DNA from: Bacillus sp. REN10
GTDB lineage: Bacteria > Bacillota > Bacilli > Bacillales > Domibacillaceae
Direction of reading: 5' to 3'
Length of the DNA stretch: 64,000 nucleotides
NCBI RefSeq assembly: GCF_016820555.1
Contig: NZ_JADHDW010000001.1
Coordinates: 1 to 64,000, forward strand
Shown here in pieces: positions 20,192 through 29,245 of this stretch (positions are counted from its first letter, which is position 1; each line of letters starts with the position of its first letter). A model generated the notes under the pieces. It saw nothing but the letters and a program-made list of their open reading frames with translations, made no database searches and was not told the origin of the DNA. Both the position numbers and the translations under genes were made by a program.

Positions 20192-20503
20192 GTGCAAGAG
20201 GAAAAAAAAGCTTATTACATCCAATTGGCCAATGGAGAAATTATGAGCACGTCCACAGCGTCTCCGTGGAACTTTAGAATTTATGCTACAGATGAGGAAA
20301 TTACTCAGTTAAGAGAATTGTTTGATGCGAACTATGCGGTAGAATGGGAAGGGTTTTTTCGAGCGCATGTGCCGTATGTCCAATACCATTTTGACCGGCC
20401 GAATGATCGCTATGATAATAACTTGAAAAAGATATACGAAAAGATATACGAACTTGGTGATGAGGAAGCGAAGGCGCATATAAAAGATATGTGGGGAATG
20501 TGA
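20192..20503 (+). CDS. Conserved hypothetical protein upstream of ytkD
   Basis: 103 aa; GTG 20192 lies 5-6 nt after AGGAGGTG, while the earlier GTG 20183 is inside that Shine-Dalgarno. The protein starts MQEEKKAYYIQLANGEI and contains NFRIYATDEEITQLRELFD and FFRAHVPYVQYHFDRPNDRYD. The family is found in Bacillaceae next to ytkD and is sometimes labelled a hydrolase, but I see no catalytic signature. Function unknown. Confidence 0.75.
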   Translation: MQEEKKAYYIQLANGEIMSTSTASPWNFRIYATDEEITQLRELFDANYAVEWEGFFRAHVPYVQYHFDRPNDRYDNNLKKIYEKIYELGDEEAKAHIKDMWGM

Positions 20504-20590
20504 AATGCGCTATAATAAAAAGAAAAGACTCCATGCATGGCTGCGGTTATCGGTTTAATGCATGGAAGTGGATAGAGGCAGGGGAGAAGG

Positions 20591-21061
20591 ATGTTCGAAT
20601 TCACCGATCAAAACGGCTGTCAGGTGATGCTTTCTTTTCAATCTGGCAGCTTTTCGTTATACCCTCAGCATGTGTTAGTGTTTTGTCGATACAAGGGACA
20701 GTGGCTGTTGACGCAACACAGCTCCCGAGGGTTGGAGTTTCCTGGGGGGAAAGTAGAAGAGGGAGAAACGTTAGAAGAAGCCGCTAAGAGAGAAGTGTAT
20801 GAAGAAACAGGAGGGATCGTTGAAGAAATGACATTCGTTGGAGAATATTATGTTCAGCATCCCAAAAAGCCTTTTGTCAAGGCGATTTTTTTCGCGCAAA
20901 TTGGGTATATAGAGAGTAAGCATGATTATATGGAAACAGCCGGACCCGTGCTGTTTGATCAAGACTTACGTCAGGCGCGGATGAACAGTGAATTTAGCTT
21001 TTTAATGAAGGATGAAGTAGTCGAGCGAACGCTGGACTATATACACGCGGTAATGCCATGA
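20591..21061 (+). CDS. ytkD: Nudix hydrolase YtkD (NTP pyrophosphatase / RNA 5' pyrophosphohydrolase)
   Basis: Cytoplasmic Nudix protein; YtkD hydrolyses nucleoside triphosphates, including oxidised ones, and has RNA 5'-deprotection activity in B. subtilis. The Nudix box runs GGKVEEGETLEEAAKREVYEETGGI in order (GX5EX7REVXEEXGG, about residues 56-79). At 156 aa it is full length. The stop overlaps the next start (ATGA). Confidence 0.92.
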   Translation: MFEFTDQNGCQVMLSFQSGSFSLYPQHVLVFCRYKGQWLLTQHSSRGLEFPGGKVEEGETLEEAAKREVYEETGGIVEEMTFVGEYYVQHPKKPFVKAIFFAQIGYIESKHDYMETAGPVLFDQDLRQARMNSEFSFLMKDEVVERTLDYIHAVMP

Positions 21062-21837
21062 CCACCATCATCGAGAAGGTCCGTTTTCCTTCCCCGCATC
21101 CGCATGTGTATGTATCCGTTGTTACGTATATGTCACAAGGATTGAAAGTAAAGGGATTGTTAGCAGAACCGAAGGCAGCAGGCAGCTTTGATGGCTTTCT
21201 TTACTTGCGCGGCGGTATCAAAAATGTCGGCATGGTTCGACCAGCACGAATTACTCAATTTGCTTCCGAGGGTTTTATTGTATTTGCCCCTTTTTATCGC
21301 GGAAATCGCGGAGGAGAGGGAAACGAAGACTTTGCTGGAGAAGATCGTGAAGATGCCTTTTCAGCTTTTGATTTATTGCAAGCTCATCCTCGCGTAACAG
21401 ACAATGTTCATCTGTTTGGCTTTTCACGAGGCGGTGCAATGGCGTTATTGACAGCCATTGAAAAAGAAGCAACATCGATTGTGACATGGGGCGGCGTATC
21501 CGATATGACTCTCACATACGAGGAAAGAAAAGATTTGCGCCGCATGATGAAGCGGGTAATTGGCGGCAGCCCTTACCAGCAGGAAGAACGTTATCAATGG
21601 CGCACCCCTTTGTACCAATTAGAAAAAATAAACGCACCTGTCTTAATTATTCATGGGAAGAAAGATCAAAATGTTACCATTCAGCACGCCTATCAATTAG
21701 AAAAAGGGTTAAAACGGCTGGAAAACCCAGTAGAAACATGGTATTTTGATCAATATAATCATTATTTTCCGCCGGTGACTAACCGGCAAATCGTCAAAGA
21801 TCTTTGCGCATGGATGAAACAGCAGGGAGGATCATGA
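21058..21837 (+). CDS. ytmA: Alpha/beta hydrolase YtmA (prolyl-oligopeptidase-like)
   Basis: 259-aa peptidase-S9-like hydrolase. Nucleophile elbow GFSRGGAMAL, Asp in HGKKDQNV and His in YNHYFPP give a complete triad; there is no beta-propeller domain. The substrate is unknown. It starts within the ytkD stop and is followed 27 nt later by ytmB, matching ytmAB of B. subtilis. Confidence 0.85.
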   Translation: MTTIIEKVRFPSPHPHVYVSVVTYMSQGLKVKGLLAEPKAAGSFDGFLYLRGGIKNVGMVRPARITQFASEGFIVFAPFYRGNRGGEGNEDFAGEDREDAFSAFDLLQAHPRVTDNVHLFGFSRGGAMALLTAIEKEATSIVTWGGVSDMTLTYEERKDLRRMMKRVIGGSPYQQEERYQWRTPLYQLEKINAPVLIIHGKKDQNVTIQHAYQLEKGLKRLENPVETWYFDQYNHYFPPVTNRQIVKDLCAWMKQQGGS

Positions 21838-21864
21838 TGATTCATTTGGAGGAGGAGAAAAAAT

Positions 21865-22107
21865 ATGGGTATGCCAATGGAATTAAATACAATGATCGTT
21901 ACAAAAGGAAAAGAGGAGCGCCTAGAGGAAAATTATTTTACACTAAAGAAATCGGGATACCGCTTATATCCAATCGATATCCCGATTCATGTCCATAAAA
22001 CAAAGGACAGCGATATTAGTGGAACCGCTATCATTGAAAAGGTCGAGTGGCAACAAGAAAGCACCATTCTTACATACAAACTAATCTCACTAAACTCAAC
22101 AAACTAA
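21865..22107 (+). CDS. ytmB: DUF2584 family protein YtmB
   Basis: 80 aa, beginning MGMPMELNTMIVTKGKEERL, a pattern shared by the DUF2584 family. The ATG follows GGAGGAGGAGAAAAAT. Function unknown; small beta-rich protein, always linked to ytmA. Terminator follows. Confidence 0.85.
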   Translation: MGMPMELNTMIVTKGKEERLEENYFTLKKSGYRLYPIDIPIHVHKTKDSDISGTAIIEKVEWQQESTILTYKLISLNSTN

Positions 22108-22111
22108 AGTG

Positions 22112-22143
22112 AAAAAAGGAAGACCGCTGAGGCCTTCCTTTTT
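22112..22143. terminator. Bidirectional terminator ytmB / pckA
   Basis: AAAAAAGGAAG pairs with CTTCCTTTTT around an 11-nt loop between two convergent genes. Confidence 0.85.
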
Positions 22144-22147
22144 GCTA

Positions 22148-23734
22148 TTAAATTTGTGGTCCGCCAAGCTCTGAGATTTCGCTCGGAACGTTAGAGAACT
22201 TTTTGAAGTTTTCACGGAACTTCGCAGCTAGTTCAGCCGCTTTTTCCATAAATTCATCTTCGTTTGCCCATGCTTTACGTGGGATGAGTACGTCATCAGG
22301 TACACCAGGAACATGAAGAGGAATTTGTAAACCGAATGTTTTCGTTGTGTATGTTTCCACATTGTTTAATTCGCCTTCAAGCGCTGCCTGCACCATTGCA
22401 CGCGTGTAAGCAAGTTTCATACGGCTTCCAACGCCGTATTCGCCACCAGTCCAGCCAGTGTTCACTAAGAATACTTGAACGTTGTGCTCGTCGATTTTCT
22501 TACCTAGCATTTCAGCATAGCGAGTCGCTTCTAACGGTAAGAATGGAGAACCGAAGCATGTTGAGAACGTTGCTTGCGGTGAAGTGATTCCGCGCTCTGT
22601 TCCTGCAAGCTTAGATGTGTAACCGCTTAGGAAGTGGTACATTGCTTGCTCTTTTGTTAATTTGCTGATTGGAGGTAAAATACCGAAAGCATCAGCTGTT
22701 AAGAAAATAATTGTATTCGGATGGCCTGCTACACTTGGATCAACGATATTATCGATCGCTTGGATTGGGTAAGCGGCACGTGTGTTTTCTGTTAAAGAGT
22801 TATCATTGTAATCAGGAATACGGCTATCTTCGTCTAATACAACATTCTCTAATACAGAACCGAAACGGATTGCATCAAAGATTTGCGGCTCTTTTTCACG
22901 AGAAAGACCGATACATTTCGCATAGCATCCGCCCTCGATGTTAAAGACGCCATTTGAAGACCAGCCATGCTCGTCATCACCGATTAAGCGGCGATTTGGA
23001 TCAGCGGATAATGTTGTTTTACCTGTTCCGGAAAGACCGAAGAATAAAGCAACATCGCCTTCGTAGCCAACATTTGCTGAGCAGTGCATAGAAAACACAT
23101 CATTTTCAGGAAGAAGGTAGTTCATAATGGAGAAGATCGATTTCTTCATTTCACCTGCATATTCCGTTCCACCGATTAACACGATGCGGCGCTCGAACGA
23201 AACGATGATGAACGTTTCAGATTTCGTGCCGTCTACGGCAGGGTCTGCTTTAAAGTTCGGAGCGGAAACGATCGTGAAGCCCGCTTGATGATCCTTTAAC
23301 TCTTCAGCTGTTGGACGGATGAATAACTGATGAGCAAATAAGTTATGCCAAGCGTATTCATTGATGACTTGGATTGGTAAGCGGTGAGTTAGATCCGCTC
23401 CTGCAAATCCTTTAAAAACAAAAAGTTCATCTTTTTGCTTTAAATAGTCAATCACTTTTGTGTATAATTTATCAAAGACTTCTTCGGAAATTGGTTGGTT
23501 AACCGTACCCCAGTCGATCTTATCTTTTACAGATGCTTCTTCAACGATAAATTTATCTTTAGGAGAACGTCCTGTATATTTGCCTGTTTCAGCACGTACA
23601 GCACCTGACGCTGTTAAAACTCCTTCTTTGCGAGTAAGTACTTTTTCGACAAGTTGAGGTACAGAAGGCTGCATTGTTATATTTGAACCATTCAGAAGTT
23701 CAACAATCTGGCTTGAAACGCTCACAGAGTTCAT
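22148..23734 (-). CDS. pckA: Phosphoenolpyruvate carboxykinase (ATP) PckA
   Basis: Gluconeogenic enzyme that converts oxaloacetate to [14 protein letters not shown] substrate loop, kinase-1a loop [15 protein letters not shown], metal motif LIGDDEHGW and [12 protein letters not shown] are all present. At 528 aa it is full length. The ATG start has AAAGGATGG upstream. A CcpN-operator match overlaps its likely -10, as in B. subtilis gapB/pckA control. Confidence 0.97.
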   Translation of the reverse strand: MNSVSVSSQIVELLNGSNITMQPSVPQLVEKVLTRKEGVLTASGAVRAETGKYTGRSPKDKFIVEEASVKDKIDWGTVNQPISEEVFDKLYTKVIDYLKQKDELFVFKGFAGADLTHRLPIQVINEYAWHNLFAHQLFIRPTAEELKDHQAGFTIVSAPNFKADPAVDGTKSETFIIVSFERRIVLIGGTEYAGEMKKSIFSIMNYLLPENDVFSMHCSANVGYEGDVALFFGLSGTGKTTLSADPNRRLIGDDEHGWSSNGVFNIEGGCYAKCIGLSREKEPQIFDAIRFGSVLENVVLDEDSRIPDYNDNSLTENTRAAYPIQAIDNIVDPSVAGHPNTIIFLTADAFGILPPISKLTKEQAMYHFLSGYTSKLAGTERGITSPQATFSTCFGSPFLPLEATRYAEMLGKKIDEHNVQVFLVNTGWTGGEYGVGSRMKLAYTRAMVQAALEGELNNVETYTTKTFGLQIPLHVPGVPDDVLIPRKAWANEDEFMEKAAELAAKFRENFKKFSNVPSEISELGGPQI

Positions 23735-23798
23735 AAATTAATAACCATCCTTTATAAAAATTTGAAATTTATTTTATATACTGTTTTACTCAAAAAAT

Positions 23799-23809
23799 AG
23801 TATAGCACA
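23799..23809 (-). promoter_or_regulatory. CcpN operator match over the pckA -10 region
   Basis: The minus strand reads TGTGCTATACT, an exact fit to the CcpN consensus TRTGHYATAYW; its TATACT can serve as the -10 box, with TAGACT 16 nt upstream as a weak -35. A second, inverted 9/11 match (TAGTCTATACT) is at 23820-23830 on the plus strand. CcpN represses gluconeogenic genes on glycolytic carbon. Confidence 0.65.
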
Positions 23810-24009
23810 TTCAAATCAATAGTCTATACTATATATTTAATTTTTAGTGAATTTTATTTTTATTTTTGCCATAATTTTTGATCACTATTTTGTCTTTAAC
23901 GGTCATTGAACATCATGACTTTGCTTGAATAAGTGAAAGCATTTTCTTTGACCACTTATATAAATATGAAAGAAGAAGCCGGGAACAGATAACTGGATAA
24001 AAAATATGA

Positions 24010-24038
24010 TTGACATTGGACGCTGAATTTCGTAAGAT
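24010..24038 (+). promoter_or_regulatory. Sigma-A promoter of metK
   Basis: TTGACA at 24010-24015, a 17-nt spacer and TAAGAT at 24033-24038, about 17 nt before the S-box aptamer. The rest of the 587-nt pckA-metK gap (23831-24009) is AT-rich with no gene seen. Confidence 0.75.
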
Positions 24039-24054
24039 TTAACCTTGAACGGAT

Positions 24055-24182
24055 ACTCTTATCCTGAGCTGGCAGAGGGACAGGCCCGATGAAGCCCAGC
24101 AACCTGCTTAGATGGGGAAACTACCCTATTTAAGACAAAGGTGCTTAAACCTGTGCAAGGTCCAACCTTGGACGATAAGAGT
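24055..24182 (+). ncRNA. SAM-I (S-box) riboswitch aptamer of metK
   Basis: The P1 arms ACTCTTATC (24055-24063) and GATAAGAGT (24174-24182) enclose the core GAGGGA..GGCCCGATGAAGCCC..GCAACC and the P3/P4 arms. It binds SAM and stops metK transcription when SAM is plentiful. Confidence 0.96.
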
Positions 24183-24207
24183 GAAAGGCCTATGTTGAAT
24201 CAATTAA

Positions 24208-24250
24208 CCTTTCCTCTCTTTTATGAATTGGAGAGGTTTTTTATTTTTTT
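24208..24250 (+). terminator. S-box intrinsic terminator
   Basis: CCTCTC (24213-24218) pairs with GAGAGG (24231-24236), followed by a long T-run. The upstream CCTTTC can instead pair with GAAAGG just after the aptamer, giving the antiterminator. Confidence 0.88.
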
Positions 24251-24321
24251 AATGGATAAACTTAGGGAAATGAGTACCGTGAAAATAAAGATCAGTTTGA
24301 TCAATTTAAGGAGGAAGTTTC

Positions 24322-25521
24322 ATGACAAAAAAGCGTCGTCTTTTTACTTCAGAGTCAGTAACTGAAGGCCATCCAGATAAGATTTGTGATCAGATTTCTG
24401 ATGCGATTCTGGATGAGATTTTATCAAAGGATCCTAATGCTCGTGTAGCGGCGGAAACTTCTGTGACAACCGGCCTTGTATTAGTAGCGGGAGAAATCAC
24501 AACATCTTCTTATGTAGATATTAACAAAATCGTTCGCGAAACAGTGAGAGAAATTGGTTACAACCGTGCGAAATACGGTTTCGATGCGGAAACGTGCGGC
24601 GTATTAACTTCGATTGATGAGCAATCGGCGGATATCGCTGCTGGTGTAGACCAAGCGCTTGAAGCACGTGAAGGTCAAATGAGCGAAGAAGAGCTTGAAG
24701 CGATCGGTGCAGGTGACCAAGGATTAATGTTTGGATTTGCTTGTAATGAAACGGAAGAATTAATGCCGCTTCCGATCTCTGTAGCGCATAAATTATCTCG
24801 CCGTTTAACGGAAGTGCGTAAAAACGAAACACTTGATTACTTGCGTCCCGACGGAAAAACACAAGTAACAGTAGAATACGATGAAAACGACAAACCTGTT
24901 CGTATTGATACAATCGTTATCTCTACGCAGCATCATCCAGAAGTGACATTAGAGCAAATTCAGCGCGACATTCGCGAGCAAGTGATTAACCCGGTTGTTC
25001 CAACTGAGTTAATTGATGAGGAAACGAAATTCTTCATTAATCCGACTGGCCGTTTCGTGATCGGTGGTCCTCAAGGCGACGCTGGATTAACAGGACGCAA
25101 AATTATCGTTGATACGTATGGCGGATATGCTCGTCACGGCGGTGGTGCGTTCTCTGGTAAGGATCCGACAAAAGTAGACCGCTCTGCGGCATATGCGGCT
25201 CGCTACGTAGCAAAAAACATTGTGGCGTCCGGTCTTGCTGATAAATGTGAAGTACAGCTTGCTTATGCTATTGGTGTAGCTCAGCCTGTTTCAATCGCTG
25301 TGGATACATTCGGTACAGGTAAAGTATCTGAAGATGTGCTTGTAGAGCTAGTTCGCTCTAACTTCGATCTTCGCCCAGCTGGCATTATTAAAATGCTGGA
25401 TCTTCGCCGTCCAATTTACAAACAAACAGCTGCTTACGGTCATTTTGGCCGCACGGATGTTGAGCTTCCTTGGGAGCAAACAGATAAAGCAGAAACTTTA
25501 AAACAACAAGCGAATAACTAA
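24322..25521 (+). CDS. metK: S-adenosylmethionine synthetase MetK
   Basis: Makes SAM from methionine and [24 protein letters not shown] at the N terminus, [12 protein letters not shown] (ATP), [24 protein letters not shown], and [23 protein letters not shown]. At 399 aa it is full length. AAGGAGGAAGTTTC precedes the ATG. It is regulated by the S-box riboswitch in its leader, closing a feedback loop on its product. Confidence 0.98.
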   Translation: MTKKRRLFTSESVTEGHPDKICDQISDAILDEILSKDPNARVAAETSVTTGLVLVAGEITTSSYVDINKIVRETVREIGYNRAKYGFDAETCGVLTSIDEQSADIAAGVDQALEAREGQMSEEELEAIGAGDQGLMFGFACNETEELMPLPISVAHKLSRRLTEVRKNETLDYLRPDGKTQVTVEYDENDKPVRIDTIVISTQHHPEVTLEQIQRDIREQVINPVVPTELIDEETKFFINPTGRFVIGGPQGDAGLTGRKIIVDTYGGYARHGGGAFSGKDPTKVDRSAAYAARYVAKNIVASGLADKCEVQLAYAIGVAQPVSIAVDTFGTGKVSEDVLVELVRSNFDLRPAGIIKMLDLRRPIYKQTAAYGHFGRTDVELPWEQTDKAETLKQQANN

Positions 25522-25522
25522 T

Positions 25523-25557
25523 AAAACAAGCCTTCCGTTATGAGGAAGGCTTGTTTT
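25523..25557. terminator. Bidirectional terminator metK / ytoA
   Basis: The perfect 14-bp stem AAAACAAGCCTTCC / GGAAGGCTTGTTTT has a 7-nt loop between convergent genes. Confidence 0.9.
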
Positions 25558-26071
25558 ATTTATTTTGCAGACCTTTATAGTACTGAGCTTTCTCCGCGTA
25601 TTCACGCACAATTCGCTCCATATCTGCACGGTCGACATCGTTAATTTCTCTAACAACTTTAGCTGGTCGTCCAAAGGCCATGGAATTCGGCGGAATGACT
25701 TTTCCGGGTGGCACAAGACTGCCTGCACCGATGAAAGCCCCTTCCCCAATTTCAGCATTATCTAAAATGATAGAACCCATGCCGATGAGCGCTTTTTTTC
25801 TAATTTTACAGCTGTGAAGAATGACTTGATGCCCGATTGTGACTTCGTCTTCGATAATGAGCGGGTTATTAGGACTTTGATGCAAAACGGAGTTGTCCTG
25901 AATATTGGTTTTGTTTCCAATGATCGTTGGAGCTACATCGCCGCGGATGACCGTATTAAACCACACGCTAGATTCTTCACCGATCGTTACATCCCCTGTA
26001 ACCGTTGCATAATCGGCAATATAAGCGGAATCTGCGATCTTAGGCGTTTTTTCTTTATATGGATAAATCAT
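25556..26071 (-). CDS. ytoA: Gamma-class carbonic anhydrase-like protein YtoA
   Basis: 171-aa left-handed beta-helix (hexapeptide repeats: TVTGDVTIGEESSVW, VTIGHQVILHSC, IGMGSIILDNAEIGEG). The three metal-ligand His positions are present (VLHQ, GHQVILH). Activity is not proven for YtoA; many homologues are called gamma-carbonic anhydrases. The frame extends to 26101, but ATG 26071 has AAAGGGG upstream. Divergent from ytpA. Confidence 0.9.
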   Translation of the reverse strand: MIYPYKEKTPKIADSAYIADYATVTGDVTIGEESSVWFNTVIRGDVAPTIIGNKTNIQDNSVLHQSPNNPLIIEDEVTIGHQVILHSCKIRKKALIGMGSIILDNAEIGEGAFIGAGSLVPPGKVIPPNSMAFGRPAKVVREINDVDRADMERIVREYAEKAQYYKGLQNK

Positions 26072-26115
26072 AATGACAAACCCCTTTCTGACTATTAGCA
26101 AATTTAAAATACTTT

Positions 26116-26152
26116 GTTTTCATTTTAACTAAAACGAAAACATTTGTATAAT
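26116..26152 (+). promoter_or_regulatory. ytpA promoter with overlapping inverted repeat
   Basis: -10 TATAAT at 26147-26152. An inverted repeat GTTTTCATTTTA / TAAAACGAAAAC (26116-26127 and 26130-26141, one mismatch, 2-nt centre) covers the -35 zone, as an operator would. The regulator is not identified. Confidence 0.5.
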
Positions 26153-26202
26153 AAAGAAAAAGAATGTTTTGTTGTCAGAAGGGTAAGTCGGAGGTGGCAC
26201 GT

Positions 26203-27012
26203 ATGTGGAAGTGGGAAACAGAACAACAGCCTAGAGGGGTCATTGTTATCGTTCAAGGAGCGTTAGAGCATCATAGCCGATATGGCTGGTTAATTGAGAT
26301 GTGGCGCAAGGCTGGATTTCATGTAGTGATGGGTGATCTTCCGGGGCAAGGAATGACGTCACGAACTCAACGGGGGCATATTTCAACATTTAATGATTAT
26401 TTAACAGCCGTGAAAGATTGGGTGGAAGCAGCGTATCAATTTGATCTTCCATTGTTCCTGCTTGGTCATGGGATAGGAGGCTTAATTACGATTCGCCTTT
26501 TGCAAGAATTGGATTTTGAAGTGGCGGGTGTGATCATTTCTTCTCCTTACTTAGGTATGGTTCATACTCCTCCAAAAATGACGAACGTGATGTCACATAG
26601 TTTGAACTCATTCACCCCTTCTTTTAAATTTGCTTATGGTGTCACACCGGAAATGGCGACTCGAAATGAACAGGTGATTGAAGCAGATAAAGAAGATTCG
26701 CTATTGATTAATAAAGTGTCTGTACGCTGGTATCATGAATTGCTTCAAGCGATTAAAGCGGCTTCGTTAAAGGTAACTGATATGCCAGATGTTCCGCTGC
26801 TTCTCATGCAAGCAGGAGCCGATCGGATTGTCGATCAAAAAGCGGTAAGAAAATGGTTTCACCAAATCGATCTGTCTGATATGCATTATAAAGAATGGCC
26901 TGGATTGTATCATGAGATTTTTAATGAGCCGGAACGGGAAGATGTATTTTTTTATGCCAAAGGATTTGTCGAAAATCAGCTACGCCGTTTAGGATATGTT
27001 GTTGATAAATGA
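26203..27012 (+). CDS. ytpA: YtpA-like lysophospholipase, nucleophile Ser replaced by Gly
   Basis: 269-aa alpha/beta hydrolase of the YtpA family, which in B. subtilis releases the phospholipid antibiotic bacilysocin. HHSRYGWLIEMW, MGDLPGQGMTSR and KVSVRWYHEL are conserved; D207 and H237 (GLYHEIFNEPERED) hold the catalytic positions. The nucleophile elbow, however, reads GHGIGG (residues 88-93) where B. subtilis has GHSMGG, so the catalytic Ser is absent. Codon GGG is clear in the sequence. ATG 26203 follows GGAGGTGGCACGT. ytpB begins 9 nt after. Confidence 0.85.
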   Translation: MWKWETEQQPRGVIVIVQGALEHHSRYGWLIEMWRKAGFHVVMGDLPGQGMTSRTQRGHISTFNDYLTAVKDWVEAAYQFDLPLFLLGHGIGGLITIRLLQELDFEVAGVIISSPYLGMVHTPPKMTNVMSHSLNSFTPSFKFAYGVTPEMATRNEQVIEADKEDSLLINKVSVRWYHELLQAIKAASLKVTDMPDVPLLLMQAGADRIVDQKAVRKWFHQIDLSDMHYKEWPGLYHEIFNEPEREDVFFYAKGFVENQLRRLGYVVDK

Positions 27013-27021
27013 GGTGAAGAA

Positions 27022-28110
27022 ATGGCCATACCTGTGACACCACTAAGATTAATGCATAGCATTTATAAAGAAGTATTTCCGATTGTGCATGAACAGCTGA
27101 ATTTCTGGAGAACGCAAGCAGAAAATATTCCAAATAGTGAATTGCGGCAGCAAGCGCTCGCTAGCATTGAACATAAAACGTTTCATTGCGAAGGCGGAGC
27201 CGTGCTGGCATTGTTAGCAGGTGAGAAAAAAGCAGAAGCCGTACGCTTTATTGTCGCTTATCAAACGATTAGCGATTACTTAGATAATCTTTGCGACCGA
27301 AGCACGTCACTAGATGCTCAAGATTTCGCCGCTCTGCATGAAGCGATGGAAGACTCTCTCTCGATAGATGCGCCGATGCGAGACTATTATCGGTTTCGGG
27401 AAGATCGCGAGGATGGCGGCTACTTATGGCGGCTTGTCCAAACATGTCAATCCGTTCTCTCCACAATCGCGGTCTACCAAGAGATTGTTCCGTATTTTCA
27501 AGAGTTATGCCGTTATTATTGCGACTTGCAAATACATAAACATGTGCGAAAAGAGGAGAGAGAAGAGCGGTTGAAAACATGGTTTGCCCAGCACCAAGCC
27601 TCCTTGCCAGACATGGAGTGGTATGAGTTTTCCGCTTGTGCGGGATCGACGCTTGGGATTTTTTGTTTACTTTCCTACAGTCTGAACGAGGAATTTCAGC
27701 CAGAGCAAGCACAGCTTGTCAGAGACAGTTACTTTCCTTATATTCAAGGTCTCCATATTTTATTAGATTATTTAATTGATCAGGCGGAAGATCAAGAAGG
27801 CGGCGATTTGAACTTCTGTTTTTATTATCCCGATGAACAGCGATTGTTGGAGCGAATGATTTATTTTGTAGAAGAGGCGGACAAACAAGCTCGCAAACTT
27901 CCGCATACTCGCTTTCATCAGCTAGTCAATCGGGGACTACTGGGCGTCTATTTATCGGATGATAAAGCGTTTCAGCAAAAGAAGCTTCGCGCGCTGTCGA
28001 AAAAAATGATTCGAAAAAGCGGTGGGACTAGCTTTTTCTTTTATTTAAATGGCCGAACCTACCGGAGAGTGCAACGAGCTTTTCCGCAGTTATTTACAAA
28101 AAAGAAGTGA
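27022..28110 (+). CDS. ytpB: Tetraprenyl-beta-curcumene synthase YtpB (DUF2600)
   Basis: Large terpene synthase of the YtpB family, which cyclises tetraprenyl diphosphate to a C35 sesquarterpene precursor. The Asp-rich motif DYLDNLCDR (about residue 85) and DYLIDQAEDQEGGDLNFC (second metal region) are visible. At 362 aa it is full length. ATG follows GAGGTGAAGAA. It forms an operon with ytpA. Confidence 0.9.
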   Translation: MAIPVTPLRLMHSIYKEVFPIVHEQLNFWRTQAENIPNSELRQQALASIEHKTFHCEGGAVLALLAGEKKAEAVRFIVAYQTISDYLDNLCDRSTSLDAQDFAALHEAMEDSLSIDAPMRDYYRFREDREDGGYLWRLVQTCQSVLSTIAVYQEIVPYFQELCRYYCDLQIHKHVRKEEREERLKTWFAQHQASLPDMEWYEFSACAGSTLGIFCLLSYSLNEEFQPEQAQLVRDSYFPYIQGLHILLDYLIDQAEDQEGGDLNFCFYYPDEQRLLERMIYFVEEADKQARKLPHTRFHQLVNRGLLGVYLSDDKAFQQKKLRALSKKMIRKSGGTSFFFYLNGRTYRRVQRAFPQLFTKKK

Positions 28111-28183
28111 AGCAACTAAATAGACATTCTTCGGGTTCCGAAATAAAATGAAGGAACATAAAAAATAAAAGGGGATGTCATCA

Positions 28184-29188
28184 TTGGCTTTAAAATTAAG
28201 TGTACTCGATCAGTCACCAATTTCTGAAGGAATGACAGCAGAGTTAGCTTTAAAACAAACAATTGAACTCTCTCAGCATGTGGAAAAGCTCGGCTATGAG
28301 CGTTTTTGGGTATCGGAGCATCATGATTCTGCCAGTCTTGCTGGTTCCTCGCCAGAAGTGTTAATCTCTTATATTGCCGCAAAGACAGAAAAGATTCGGG
28401 TAGGCTCTGGTGGTGTGATGCTGCCGCATTATAGTGCATATAAAGTAGCTGAGAATTTTCGTTTGTTAGAAGGGTTAGCACCGGGAAGAATTGACCTTGG
28501 ACTTGGAAGAGCTCCTGGAGGCATGCCTGCTGCAACGATGGCTCTTCAAGGAGGAAGCCGAAACCGTTCGGTTGCTGATTATCCCGATCAAATTAATGAA
28601 TTACTCGGCTATTTAGCGGATGATGTGGCAAACAATCCATATGGTGGTTTAAAAGCTTCTCCACTTATCCAAACGATGCCTGAAATGTGGCTGCTTGGTT
28701 CAAGTCCTTCAAGTGCGCTGCTCGCTGCGTCGAAAGGGCTACCTTATACATTTGCCCAGTTTATTAACGGAGATGGTGGTCCACAATATATGGAGGCATA
28801 CCGTAATAACTTTCAGCCCTCCGCTTATTTAAGTGAACCGAAAAGTATGTTTGCGGTGTTTATTGCTTGTGCAGAAACGAATGAAGAGGCAGAAAGAATC
28901 GCTTCTAGTTTAGATTTGGCACTTGTCATGCTTGAGCAGGGCATGCGTTCCAACGGTACACCAAGCCCTGAAACAGCTGCCGCTTATCAATATAGTCCTT
29001 TTGAGCGGGCTCGTGTTCGGGAAAATCGCAAGCGGATGGTTGTTGGAAGCCTTGAAAGTGTTCGCGACCAATTGAATCGTTTAAGTGAACAATATCAAAC
29101 AGAAAATATAATGGCTGTATCAATTATGTATGATTTTAAAGATAAACTGCGTTCCTTTGAATTATTAGCGGAGGCAGTAAGGTCTTAA
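28184..29188 (+). CDS. LLM-class (luciferase-like) flavin-dependent oxidoreductase
   Basis: Bacterial-luciferase fold monooxygenase of the single-domain type: LSVLDQSPISEGMTAELAL at the N terminus, WVSEHHDSASLAGSSPEVL, GSGGVMLPHYSAYKVAENFRLLEGLAPGRIDLGLGRAPGG. At 334 aa it has the usual length. ATG 28175 sits on the Shine-Dalgarno AAAAGGGG; TTG 28184 has proper spacing. The substrate is unknown. Confidence 0.9.
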   Translation: MALKLSVLDQSPISEGMTAELALKQTIELSQHVEKLGYERFWVSEHHDSASLAGSSPEVLISYIAAKTEKIRVGSGGVMLPHYSAYKVAENFRLLEGLAPGRIDLGLGRAPGGMPAATMALQGGSRNRSVADYPDQINELLGYLADDVANNPYGGLKASPLIQTMPEMWLLGSSPSSALLAASKGLPYTFAQFINGDGGPQYMEAYRNNFQPSAYLSEPKSMFAVFIACAETNEEAERIASSLDLALVMLEQGMRSNGTPSPETAAAYQYSPFERARVRENRKRMVVGSLESVRDQLNRLSEQYQTENIMAVSIMYDFKDKLRSFELLAEAVRS

Positions 29189-29193
29189 ATAGG

Positions 29194-29243
29194 AAGAGGT
29201 CCTAAAAATTAGTTGACGACAACTTTTCTCTTAGGACCTCTTT
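29194..29243. terminator. Terminator after the luciferase-like gene / ytqB
   Basis: The 12-bp stem AAGAGGTCCTAA / TTAGGACCTCTT, with a 25-nt loop, ends in TTTATTTA. Confidence 0.7.
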
Positions 29244-29245
29244 AT

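Noticed and set aside
20531-20565. CCATGCAT/ATGCATGG hairpin before ytkD as a terminator
   Set aside because: Only 8 bp with a 19-nt loop and no T-run; likely incidental.
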